Below, piece after piece: positions 33,633 through 44,107 of a DNA stretch of 64,000 nucleotides. Positions within the stretch are counted from its first letter, which is position 1. Each line of letters starts with the position of its first letter. The DNA is from Epiperipatus broadwayi. Its lineage: Eukaryota; Onychophora; Udeonychophora; Euonychophora; Peripatidae. A program made the translations under genes and the position numbers. The DNA is taken from the NCBI GenBank assembly GCA_028023455.1, contig JAQFVV010000230.1, positions 1,676,001 to 1,740,000 of the forward strand. The letters are read 5' to 3'. The notes under the pieces were generated by a model. It searched no databases. It was not told where the DNA came from and worked only from the letters and a program-made list of their open reading frames with translations.

Positions 33633-33963
33633 GTTTTTCATTATCGTCGGACTAATACATAAGTACCCCCTTTAATAGGTATAACATTATTACAATTATT
33701 TTAACATTTTAATCCTATAAGTTGTGCAAAAGTGAAGGACAAACTTATAAAAACTTTAGCCTCACCCCTCCTCGAGACAAAATTGGCGAAATGCCAAGAA
33801 ATTATAATATTAATTCAATTAATTCTAACATTTTAATACTATCTAATGCAATACAAACAAATCCCTGTAAGTGGCCAATCAAGACTTCATGATCTATGGA
33901 TTGCGGTTTCAACTCTCTCATTTCCAGCATATCTTTAACTTTTAAAAAAAGTTTATTATTGTT
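33633..33963. other. Unclassified sequence
   Basis: Slightly less AT-rich than neighbours; no gene or repeat recognised. Confidence 0.4.
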
Positions 33964-34059
33964 ATTTTTTTCATATGTCAAATGCGTTGACCGGGAAGCG
34001 AACCCAGGCCAGCTGCTTGTAAGACAGCTATGCTAACTACTAGACCATCAACGCTTGAC
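33964..34059 (-). mobile_element. tRNA-derived SINE, complete
   Basis: Minus strand: TCAAGCGTTGATGGTCTAG, TTAGCATAGCTGTCTTACAA, then GGGTTCGCTTCCCGGTCAAC and GCATTTGACATATGA followed by an A-run. Clear A-box and B-box. The anticodon-arm equivalent (CTTACAAG) is the same as in the 59.4 kb copy. Confidence 0.9.
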
Positions 34060-34619
34060 AAAAAAATTCTTATTGATCACTAAACAGTGCAGAAATTCAA
34101 TCTTCCAATTTTCAATTGATAGTACCGGTTACATAAACATTAACATCAATGTAATAGTTAAGTTATTGAATATTACAATATAGCTGTAAAAATTAGTGGC
34201 TAGAATAAATTGTGTTAAAAGTAATTAGTGGAAAACTGAAATTTGGATACACTGCTTTTAGAAAACTAAATCCTAACATAATCAGCACATATTTATAGAA
34301 AATTAGAGTATTGATACTCTTTTATTCCTTGGACATAGGATTGGTTTGAGAGATTCTGGAACTCAAAGTCCACACAGCCCATCTCTATATAATAATAAAC
34401 TATTCTTATATTATTATTACACTGTAAATAAAATAAATTGTATCAATTATTATGAAATGTTAGAATATTTAATATCTTGATGGTTAAGCATAAAAAAGTA
34501 CCAAAAAGCTTGCTACCTGGAGAATTATACTACTCTACTCCCAAATTGTTGTACCCCATTACAATTGTGTATATATATATTACAATATTGCATTAATAAT
34601 TAATATGATCAATTTATAT
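34060..34619. other. AT-rich sequence, nothing recognised
   Basis: No structure supported. Confidence 0.4.
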
Positions 34620-35232
34620 CAGGGATGGTCAAGATGTCGACCGCAGTCATGGTCAATCACAAGATTCCTGGAAGTCGACCACGAAGCTGACATGAATATC
34701 GACAAATTATACTGATAAATTCAGAGCTGATTTGAAAATAAAAAAAGGAAAAATTCAAAATTATTCTCGTTTAAAGATAATTAAATTTAAAATGATACCT
34801 GTTGTTATTGTCAATCTCAAAAAAAATAAACCGAGGCTGGAAGAAGCTGAAAAGAATTAAATATTCTAAAACAATAATTTTCTTTTTTTTCTCTCTATGG
34901 ACAAATTATAATATGGGAGAAGTTGATTAATTTAATATTAGTCATAGTAAAATGTCTTCTATAGAAAAAATTCATCAGTTCATAAGTATCTTCTAAAAAC
35001 ATCACCAATATTTGTGAATATCTAAAAAGCTCTTATAAAAATTTAAAAAAAAAACACCAATTCATAAGTACATTCTAAAAAAATCAGAACTTTGAACTGT
35101 TATTTTTTTCTGTTCCAGTTTTCGTTCCGGCAAAAGTTTCCAATTTGAAGCCCTGAAAAAAAACGTAATCGCCATCAGCTACACTTTCACCAAAAAAGTT
35201 ATCCCCAGTGTCTAAAAGTTTGACCACCCTTG
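34620..35232. mobile_element. Second hAT-like non-autonomous element
   Basis: Left end CAGGGATGGTCAA and right end TTGACCACCCTTG are inverted (one or two differences), with a near-perfect 8-bp flank (ATTTATAT and ATATATAT). About 613 bp with GC-richer ends (GTCGACCGCAGTC; GTTCCGGCAAAAG) and an AT-rich centre. No transposase frame. It differs from the 16.7/43.6 kb family. Confidence 0.75.
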
Positions 35233-35884
35233 ATATATATTAATTCTGGATTTTATCTTCAAGCTATACTTATTAGTATCCTGTTACTTATCAATACATG
35301 GATGGTTAACTGGGTTGGCTATTGACTGTCTATCTGAAAGAAAATCTAAAATCTATTTGATACTTTAAATATTTTCCAAATTATCAATTTTTTTTTCTCT
35401 ATCTATCTGTCTATCTTATCCATTTATCTATCTATATCTTTCTATCTGTCATTCTCTATCTAATCCACCTATATAATCTGTCCATCTAATCTGCCTGCTT
35501 GTTTGTATTTATATATAAAACTTTCACGTCACATATTCTCAAACATCTGAATAAAAGCATCTGAAAAATATAAACGATATTCAAGATTAATATTTAGTTT
35601 TGAAATAAAAGAATACACATAATTTTATATGTATTGCACTTTAACGTCATGTATATTATTATATATATCATTTTGCTGTTGTGTATAACCAAGTATAATT
35701 TACTTTAATCATTTCTTTGCCTGAAATCTAGTGGAGTTAATTAGTTAATAGAATATTATAAGCAACCAATAACATATAGTGTATAATCTATCATAATCGG
35801 ACCATCTATCAACTTAGCATTTAGAGATACAACATAAATTTTATATAGCTCATTACATTATTCAAGTTTGTAACATAAAGTCAT
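35233..35884. other. Unclassified AT-rich sequence with (TCTA) microsatellite
   Basis: CTATCTATCT-type repeats, degenerate, occupy about 35397-35480. The remainder is featureless. Confidence 0.45.
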
Positions 35885-36215
35885 TAGAAAAGATTCATTT
35901 AAGAATGCTCTGCAAAATTTTGAAAATATAATGGCAATATCATGACTGATTATAGAGTCCATTTCTGTAAAATCACACTTTTGTTTGATTAGACATTGGA
36001 GAGGTACAATTAGGCATAATGTTAAAGAATTTCAGAAAAAAAAGTTTACTGCAGAAAAAGTTAAAAGATGGCATTACAAATTGTTAAATAAATAGAAATA
36101 CTGGACCAAATTGTTCTATATGTAGACTTAAGGCTCACAGATTGATTTGTATTATAATATTATAAATTATTTTTTTATATTGTCTTTTTTTTTTTTTTTT
36201 TTGGAGTTGGAATGA
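35885..36215 (+). pseudogene. Second LINE family: 3'-terminal fragment
   Basis: Reads HLRMLCKILKI.WQ at the start (compare the usual H.RCLR.IL.I.WQD of this LINE type), then about 200 bp of frameshifted sequence that aligns with the copy at 60.95 kb (AGAAAAAGTTAAAAGATGGC against CTAAAGTCAAAAGTCGGC; GGAGTTGGAAT near the end). Highly decayed. Confidence 0.6.
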
Positions 36216-36344
36216 TTGTATATACTGTACTCATTGATAAAAAATCAAGTCAGATGACATAATTTTAATAAAGCTCCTATTTACAAATGTTATATATAGA
36301 GTAAGTTAAAAACAAACTCTTATGAAGCTTCAAAAATACCCTCA

Positions 36345-36393
36345 ACCTCAGACCGCGGTTTCTGCCTCTAGCGTCATCAGTGAGGTGCTAGGG
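36345..36393 (-). ncRNA. Hammerhead ribozyme-like motif, family B left arm
   Basis: On the minus strand: CCCT (plus 36390-36393 complement), ACCTCA (plus 36381-36386), CTGATGA (plus 36374-36380), GAAAC (plus 36358-36362), the palindrome ACCGCGGT (plus 36352-36359), C17 (plus 36351), TGAGGT (plus 36345-36350). Identical to the right-arm motif over this span. Confidence 0.7.
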
Positions 36394-36804
36394 AATAAAA
36401 ATACTAGAACTAGTCCAGCATTTTATCAATGCCTAACTATTGAGAAGAAAATCTGAAACTTTCAGACATTTAAATGTCCAAAAATCCAGCTATCTAACTC
36501 AAATAGCAGTATGGGACTGAACTAAGTTCAGATACACCATATATTAATAGCTCTAGCAATATAAAATCGCCAAAGCATTAATAGCAAAAAACTAAAATTA
36601 AATTGATAAAAAATTAAGTCAGATGACCTAATTTTAATAAAGCTCCTATTTACAAATGTTATATATAGAGTAAGTTACTCTATATATACTGCTATTTGAG
36701 TTAGATAGCTGGATTTTTGGACATTTAAATGTCTGAAAGTTTCAGATTTTCTTCTCAATAGTTAGGCATTGATAAAATGCTGGACTAGTTCTAGTATTTT
36801 TATT

Positions 36805-36859
36805 CCCTAGCACCTCACTGATGACGCTAGAGGCAGAAACCGCGGTCTGAGGTTGAGGG
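36805..36859 (+). ncRNA. Hammerhead ribozyme-like motif, family B right arm, best stem I
   Basis: Distal stem I CCCT (36805-36808) with AGGG (36856-36859); proximal stem I ACCTCA (36812-36817) with TGAGGT (36848-36853), six perfect pairs; core CTGATGA (36818-36824) and GAAA (36836-36839). A15.1 to U16.1 reads ACCGCGGT, a perfect 8-base palindrome that could be stem III of a dimer; GTC ends at 36847, the predicted cleavage position. Stem II (CGCT...GGCA) has GC/GC pairs but a C-A mismatch next to the core. Confidence 0.75.
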
Positions 36860-36912
36860 TATTTTTGAAGCTTCATAAGAGTTTGTTTTTAACTTACTCT
36901 ATATATAACATA

Positions 36913-39177
36913 CTGTACTCATTTACGAATGGCGTTTTTTCTTTCTGCTGTTGCATATATTAAACATGAAAGAATGAATAAAGAACTTAATACGTTTCTT
37001 GTTGCCTACTGTGATTATATATATATATTTTATTGGCTAACAGATATCTTTTTTTAAATGTAATCATTTTTTCATCAATGAAAGAAATATTGATGTCAAG
37101 AGAAAATACATAAATTTAATACGTTGTAAACAAATAATTTTGCGTTATTTTATTTTATCATAATATTATTTTTAACGTTTTCTTGTAATTAGTTCATTAA
37201 ATAAACATGGAAGATATTTGAAATTATAATTTCTTTTATTGCACTACGAGCAAATGCAGTTTCCATCAACATCAGAATGCTAATGAATTGATCTTGCTTA
37301 AGTGATGTGAAAGTTATAATGGCCGCTAATATTGTACATAATTCATGTTTTTTTCTTACAAAAAATATTGCAAAAATCCAGGAATATATCTTTATTGCAT
37401 GTATATTAAATAAGCCACTGCGATTACAGATTAAAGCAAAAAAAAAATTATAAATAAAAAATGTAAATATATGTCTTGAGTTTGTGTATGTGTTTCTTTG
37501 TTATTAATATCAAAGTTTTGCTCGAAATATCAAACCGACATTGATATTAACCACAAAAAAAAAACAAAAAACATACATGTATAAATCTAATATATAGGCT
37601 TACACACCACATATTTATATATGCTTTTTTTTATTCTCTGTTTACTTCGCGTATTGTTAGAGAGGCCTTGTCCCTGCAGTAAGCTATGTAAATGTTGATT
37701 TACCTATGTAGATAGATTTATATATGTGTGTGTGTGTGTGTTTGTAATTAATAATATAGCGATTTTATAAATCTGCAATATTCCTTAATATTGCAGCTAT
37801 ATATATTAAAATAAATTATTATGATAAATTATAGATTTTATTCCTAATATACTTTTTAATAAGAAAAAATTGATCAAGTGGCTTTATTGCTTGGAAATTT
37901 ATAAGAGGTCTGAACACTGAGAACTGGTTTGATTCACCGTCTTTAGCACCAAATGACTATCACTGCATCAAAACAGAGCATTATTGTTATTATTATACTT
38001 CTTTATCTGTTACCTCCTTTTAGATTATGTTATATACATTGTGTTTATTCCCTTTACTATTTGAATGTGCAACCTGTGATTGATTTTATATTGTTGTTTA
38101 GCACTTAAATAAATTGAATAATAATAATTATTATTATTATTGTTGTTGTTGTTGTTGCTACTGCTGCTGCTGTTGTTGTTATTATTATTGACAACGACAT
38201 TTATAGATCTGCAAGTATACTTCATAATAAATTATTTTTTATGGTTATTTTCCATAATCATCATCACTTCATTCAGTAATACTCTAAAGAATGTAATGAT
38301 AAATATGAATCACCTAATTTTCCCCCTCTGTACTTCAAAAATTTTGGTCATATGTAACAATATCTATAAGGATGGTGGCCTTCGTTTTTTTTTTTTTTTT
38401 TGATGACAAACTTTTCTATAGTTTCACATCTTCTCATTATGTGTTCTAAACATGCTATGCAACTGTTTCCTCTTAATACCAACAATTTTTTGATGTCTTT
38501 TAAATTTTACTAAAATACGCACATTAATCCTATGGGCAATACAAGAGATTGGAAACATTTTCTGATGGCATCATATCTCAAACACATATTTGTGTCTGCG
38601 TTTATGTTTCAGTGCTATGAGTGGTAATTGGAAAAAAAAAGAGATAATTTTAATGTGGTGACTCTTGAAATGTTTTATTCTGTCCATATTTTATATAGTT
38701 TTGTCATTGCTGTTCTTATAATTTTCCTGCATATTTTCTGATCACAATTGATCGTTACTAACTATGGTGAATTCAAATAATCAAATTAATTTCTATTTCA
38801 TTATCTGAAATACCGGGAGGAATTGTTAATAACATAATCCTATAATCGTGACTTTTGACCATACTGTCTGTGTGCTAGTTTTTCATGACATTCATTAACT
38901 TTTCATCAGAAGCCAAGTCAAAAAGTTATCAACATATCTCAAATTCATTACATACCTCACTCCCCTACCTCTTTTTCAATTTTGAAGTATGTGAATGATA
39001 ATTTTACTGGGATATTTTTAAAATGGAAAAAGGTACATATCTTCATCTCTTAAATTCATGGAATTTTAGATGAGTTATATTCAAATTCAAGCATAAAATC
39101 CATAGCTTTTTCCATTTAATCACCATCTTTTTTCTGGATGATTTAGTGCAATGGTAATGTCAAACTCTGAAGTATAA
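36913..39177. other. AT-rich sequence with simple repeats
   Basis: Contains a compound triplet tract (ATT/GTT/CTG) at about 38128-38190, a (TG) run near 37728-37740 and a T17 run ending at 38401. The leucine- and asparagine-rich frames here derive from the triplets. No gene recognised. Confidence 0.5.
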
Positions 39178-39518
39178 GATTATCACATGATCACTATCTC
39201 AGAGTTTTGCCTTGTTTAAAGTATAAGATTATCAGAACAATTCTATTTAAAAAGGCAAAACTCATTATATGTATTGCCAAACACAGCTAACTAGAGTAAT
39301 CAATGGATGTCAGAAGGCTTGTGCATTAAAATCCCCATCTAGTGCCTACTCATCCAATATCCCCAGACTAGTTTCTGGCTTGTGACCTTCGTCAGTGAGG
39401 AGCCTTGGCTCCAAGAGCCCTGCACCTAGATCTGTGAGTGGCAATATGTATAGTGAGTTTTGCCTGTTTTAATAACAGTTATAAGAAAGCATAAGAAATG
39501 ATGATCATGTGATGTTTA
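39178..39518 (-). mobile_element. Ribozyme-repeat family M, partly palindromic, best ribozyme
   Basis: Starts at ATCACATGATCACTATCTC; an insertion or local rearrangement precedes the GGCAAAACTC block. The left arm is complete through the ribozyme (minus strand); the right arm resumes at AGTGGCAATATGTATAGTGA and ends GATGATCATGTGATGTTTA. Confidence 0.85.
39352..39410 (-). ncRNA. Hammerhead ribozyme-like motif, best family M copy
   Basis: Minus strand: distal stem I AGCCAA (plus 39405-39410) with TTGGAT (plus 39352-39357), one mismatch; proximal TCCTCA (plus 39396-39401) with TGGGGA (plus 39360-39365), all paired with one U-G; core CTGACGA (plus 39389-39395) and GAAAC (plus 39371-39375) intact; ACTAGT palindrome, then C17 at plus 39366. 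Stem II is GGT/GCC with loop CACAA, and an A-A mismatch next to the core. Cleavage between plus 39366 and 39365 is predicted. Confidence 0.75.
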
Positions 39519-40663
39519 TTGGCTTAAAACAATTCTATTTCTGATTCTTTCAATGCTCAAACCTTTTATAAAGCCATAAGCAATAAAGCCATTTAATTTT
39601 TTATTTTTACTAATTATTCAGACAAATATATAAATATATGAAATAATGTTTATCTTATAATCTACACCCATTTTCCAGAAATATATGTATATATGTGTGT
39701 GCGTAATCTACACACACTATAGAATTTTTCTGATGTTTCAAGCAGCAACATTTGATGGGAAAAAATTAATTAATTTTTTTGCTAAACATATGCTTCTGTC
39801 AAACAACCCTGATGTCACCAGTAGCATGGGAAATCAATTGAAACTCCAACAAACATAGCAACTAAATTTCTATTTATACACTTACTAAGTTCAACATGAT
39901 CTTAACAGCTTGAATGCAAATTTTAGCTGTGATTAACTAAAGTATCCTTTATATCAGCTTAATATTATTGAATACGGTAGAACCTTTAAACAAATGCATT
40001 TTAACTAATCTTGTGTTTTAAGTAAAGTTTTAAAATGGATTTGCTTAAAAGCTTTGCCTTGTTTAATAATATTAAGCTGATACAAATAAGGCTTTAGTTA
40101 TATTGCTGGCAAAATTTGCATTCAAGTTTTAATATCATGTTTACCTTTGCAAATGTATTTAATGCTGATCAGATGGCTGTGTTTGTTGGAATCTCAGATG
40201 ATATTCTGGGCTACTGATGACATCAGATTTAATCAACAGAAATATATGTTTAGCAAGAAATTAGTTAATTTTTTTATCAAATGCTGTTTGAAAATAAATG
40301 ACATTACATTATATACTTATGTTGCATTTTCTTAATTAATTATGCATAAACCTATACATATATTTGAATAATAACATTACATTCTTCATCTTTTTCAATT
40401 AACTGTTAAACTTTCAATAGCAATGTCTGTTCTTGCTTACCATATTAATTTAATTTTTATTCAGTACATATACCAATTATGATTTCCCAATATCATTTTC
40501 ATTTTTTTTTTGGATATGTATTGCTTGTTATATTAAGTTTTTGACTAAGAGCAGACACAACAGCAAGAATTGGATACTTTTAATTAGGTAATAACATTTG
40601 GCCACCATATGTAACAATCTCATACCAAGTTTGACACTACACAAAAATAACCATTTAGTCTTA
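39519..40663. other. AT-rich sequence, nothing recognised
   Basis: Two matching phrases, TAATATTATTGAATACGG region (39960) and AATAATATTAAGCTGATACAAAT (40065), form a loose inverted pair covering roughly 39830-40210 (AACATAGC...CAACAAACATAG against GTTTGTTGGAAT). This may be an old, decayed foldback. Confidence 0.4.
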
Positions 40664-40985
40664 TCTTAAACCATTAAAACATTATATGATCACATTTTCT
40701 TATACTTATACAAGCTGTTAAAACAGTAGCATTTTTTTTTCACACAGTGCTGTAATATATTGTAAGCTGCAGTAAGCAATAGATATTAGAAGGTTGTGCA
40801 TCATAATTCATATTCAGTATCTTTCCATTCAGTATCACCTGACTATTTTCTAATTTATGGCTTTCATCAGTGATAAGATTTTAGTCTAAGAGGAGTGCAT
40901 CTGGACCTATTGATTATTATAGCTTGTACTAGGTGGCACTATTGTGTGGTAAAATTTTCTAGTCATATTTTTTAATTAAATTATT
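40664..40985 (-). mobile_element. Ribozyme-repeat family M, decayed
   Basis: Retains the order of family M words in diverged form (TATGATCACATTTTCTTAT, AAGCAATAGATATTAGAAGG, CACCTGACTATTTTCTAAT, CTTTCATCAGTGA). Minus-strand core has CTGATGA and GAAAA-TAGTC, but stem I no longer pairs well. Confidence 0.7.
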
Positions 40986-41220
40986 TCACAGATTATAATT
41001 TTTTTTCCAGCTGACTGCAAATCCACTGAGCATTCCAGCTTAATATTATTAGAAAATGAGGTGCTGCTAGTGGGATCACAACCAATGAATAGTATATTAA
41101 ACTGTGAAATAATTATTGTGATATCAAAGTTACTAAGGGTTTGTTATCAGTGGTGTGTTTAAATTCTAATAAAAAGTAAATAAAATATCAGTTTAGTGAT
41201 ATGTACATTTGGCTAATAAT

Positions 41221-41635
41221 ATCATCATCAAGATCATCATTTTCAACCATTATTGATCCATTGCAGGATGATGGTCTCACCACATCACTCTAACACACTT
41301 CCTTATTTCATCCATCAATCTCACATACGGTCTCTTTGTAGGTCTTTAACAAACTTTTGAAATCCAGTTTAAGATTTTAATTATCCATCTATTATTATCT
41401 CTTCTTGAAATATGTCTAGCCCAACTCAATAATGTCAGTATCATCTGTTCTCTCACCCATGTATTTCATTTTCAGTCTCTTCTTGTTACTTCTAACATGC
41501 ATTTCTCATTAGTTCATTGAGTGGTGTGAATCCCTGTATTACTCTTCTGTTAAGCATCCAAGTCTTTGATCCATAAATAAGAACTGGTAAAACACATTTA
41601 TTAAAAACTTTTATTTTCAAACACATGTAAGAAGT
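41221..41635 (-). mobile_element. RTE-like LINE, 3' end
   Basis: Minus-strand copy beginning (plus strand) with ATCATCATCA, TTGCAGGATGATGGTCTCAC, and carrying complements of the RWMDE, WAGH and MLGV...RRD segments, ending near AAAACACATTTATTAAAAAC. Contains deletions compared with the 30.1 and 50.4 kb copies. Confidence 0.85.
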
Positions 41636-41734
41636 ATATATAAGAATTGAAAGTAAAAGTATCGGGTGTGTGTGACTATGTATGTGCTTTCACAAATGAT
41701 GCCTTAGAGTTTTAGAAAATGTCATAAATGATAT

Positions 41735-42335
41735 CAGAGGAAAGCAAAATATTGAACTAAAGATATATATCAAAAAGAGTGATAACAATGAATTTGAAGA
41801 AATTAACAATCAGAAATGTTTTGTCCAGATTACTAATATAGATGGACACATAACAAATGAAGTTAATTACAAAATTAAACTGGAATGGAATGTTTTTGAT
41901 AGAAATAACTTTAAAAATAAATACCACAGACTTATATCCTTGAAAAGAAGATTTTAATAAATGTTTTATCAATCCTTACTTATGGATCTGAAATACAGAT
42001 ACTTAATACAAGAGCAATATAGAATCTTATCTCTCTCATAAAAGTGTAGACATCAATAAGAGAAGGTTTAAAAAAAAATAACTGGATGAGTGAATGAATA
42101 GGCACTACTGATACTGTCAAAATATTAAGAAACTGACTTGGAAATATAGATAATAATAGATGAACTCTTAAAGTGTCTAAGAATACCCCAAGAGATGAGA
42201 AAAGACCCAAAAGAAATCATATATGAAGTGGATGAATAATATAACAAAACTTGCTAGAAAAAATGTGAAGAGAGTCTATGGGTTAGAAAAATTGGATTAA
42301 ATTCAGTGTGGATCATCAATAATAGTTGAAAATAA
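41735..42335 (+). mobile_element. RTE-like LINE, old plus-strand copy
   Basis: Translation gives VQITNIDGHITNEVNYKIKL and EWNVFDRNNF, an older relative of the QIINTDGNIMDEINHRIKLG segment seen at 63.6 kb, then a degraded middle and NTPRDEKRPKRNHI near 42190 before GTGGATGAATAA. More diverged than the other RTE copies. Confidence 0.75.
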
Positions 42336-42954
42336 ACATGATATATAATGCAGAGATAAAGGTCTTTAGTATCCCACTATGGAGAAACAGTGCATAAAAA
42401 ATCACTATTCACAAAAATCAACTGCCAGTTAGTGGGATTTTTATAAGTACTTTAATTTCTAACTAAGAATGTCTAGATAGCCATTTATTGAGCTATAAGT
42501 AGATGATGAACAGGGTTGGTTATAAAAGGCTATTTGAAAGAAGTGTGGAAATCAACAGCAACTGTTTTTTTTCACTTGCATTCAGAAATCTAAGTTGTAT
42601 GTATAATTGGTTGATCCTTTAACCATGTCACCATGAGATTTTTATTTTTAGATTAATTTACATTTTATGATTTCATCAAAGGATAATGATTTTACTGCTT
42701 TAGAAGGTACCTTTTTTTACTGCTAAACTTTTGACAATGCAATATTTTTTAAATGGGTCTAAGACAAAAATCTCTTGGGAATTGTCTAAACTAAATATGA
42801 TAGATGTGGATCTCAACTTAGGTTTTGAATAATTTCTCCTGCTGTAATAATTCACTATGCAATGCAGAAAAACAATTTTATATAACAATGCTCTAACATT
42901 CTTTGCAGTCTATCACAGACTTTTACTATTAAAATTATAATATAATTTTTTATT
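42336..42954. other. AT-rich sequence, nothing recognised
   Basis: No structure supported. Confidence 0.4.
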
Positions 42955-43275
42955 AACATCATCATTTCCAACCATTCTTGATACACTGCAAGATGAAAGT
43001 CTCTCAATTAGCCTCTCATCTCCACATTACTTCAGCAGACTTCTTTATCTCATCTTACATTTCAAAGTCTATCTGTTATTAACTTTTCTATCAGTATGTT
43101 CAGCCCACCTTCATTTTAGTCTCTTAATTCTTTCAATGTTATGAGAGATTTCTATTTGTGAATTTTTTATCCTTTTGCTTATCATGAACATACATTTCTC
43201 CATACTTTGTTGAGTGGACTGAAATCCTTATGTTATTCTTCTGTTAAATATTCATGTTTCAGATTCACAATAGTA
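42955..43275 (-). mobile_element. RTE-like LINE, 3' end, decayed
   Basis: Plus strand reads CATCATCATTTCCAACCATT, CACTGCAAGATGAAAGTCTC, then complements of the WAGH and ERCMLG segments (CAGCCCACCTTCATTTTAGT; CATTTCTCCATACTTTGTTG). Several indels. Confidence 0.8.
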
Positions 43276-43613
43276 AGATATATATATACTCTGATTTTTA
43301 CTTGTATATATTTTATGTATATGTTATGATAGGCAATACTCTGTGTAGTTTAAAAAACAATAGAATTGTGGATTTGAAAAATTCAAGATATATGGATTGT
43401 AGGCTCAATTTTATCACTTTTAGTGTAGTATAAACATCACATAGATCTTCACTTGAACTTTCAAACAATAAGCTATTTGATTATTTTTATTACTGAAAAA
43501 TATTAGTTTGTTTAATATTTATTTACCCCACTGTTAATAATCACTAAGTCACTATCTTTTGCTCTTCTGTACAATCAAAATATAGTTTGACAATTTTTGA
43601 TATTCATTTAATA

Positions 43614-44099
43614 CAGGAGTAGCAATTGTTTTGGTTTGGGGGCTGCAGAGGGCCGCATCGAGGGCCACTTTGTGGAAGAGAAGGTTAGCAGAGGGCCACA
43701 CCCCTTTTATGACCTAATAAATACACTGCTTTATTCCCTGTATTACCAAAGAAATATTTGTTTGTCCATTCTTCATTAAACACATGACATTCATCACCGA
43801 TTTTACATTTTTTCGGAGGGTTCATGGTTTCACTAAAGTTGGAAATGTATATATTTGCGAATGCAAAGACAAAATTGAAATTAACCAGATCAACTGGAAA
43901 AGCACTGCACATTGTATCTACACTGTGCATGTGTATTGATGTGGCCATCCTAGTGGAAAATATCTACAAGACAAATCTTCGGTCACACATGGGAAGGAAA
44001 TCTCAGTTCAAGATGGATTTTTCTGATTGTCTTGGCCGGCCACATAAAAACTCTTAGTGGGCCACATGTGGCCCTCAGGCTGCTATTTGCCCACCCCTG
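43614..44099. mobile_element. Non-autonomous hAT element, copy 2
   Basis: Same family as 16.7 kb: CAGGAGTAGCAATTGTTTTG start, TTTGCCCACCCCTG end, exact 8-bp duplication ATTTAATA at 43606-43613 and 44100-44107. 486 bp. The inner minus-strand frame (MATSIHM...SVDTMCSAFPVDL) is about 85-90 per cent identical to copy 1 over its first half. Confidence 0.93.
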
Positions 44100-44107
44100 A
44101 TTTAATA

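Larger units (their letters stand above)
36240..36912. mobile_element. Ribozyme-repeat family B, palindromic copy
   Basis: Left and right arms are inverted over the ribozyme and flanks (ATATATAGAGTAAGTTAAAA against TTTTAACTTACTCTATATAT). The segment AATTAAGTCAGATGACCTAA and the following TTACAAATGTTATATATAGA recur as a direct repeat at 36245 and 36610, hinting at a nested or partly tandem arrangement. Both arms encode the same hammerhead, in opposite orientations. Confidence 0.88.
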
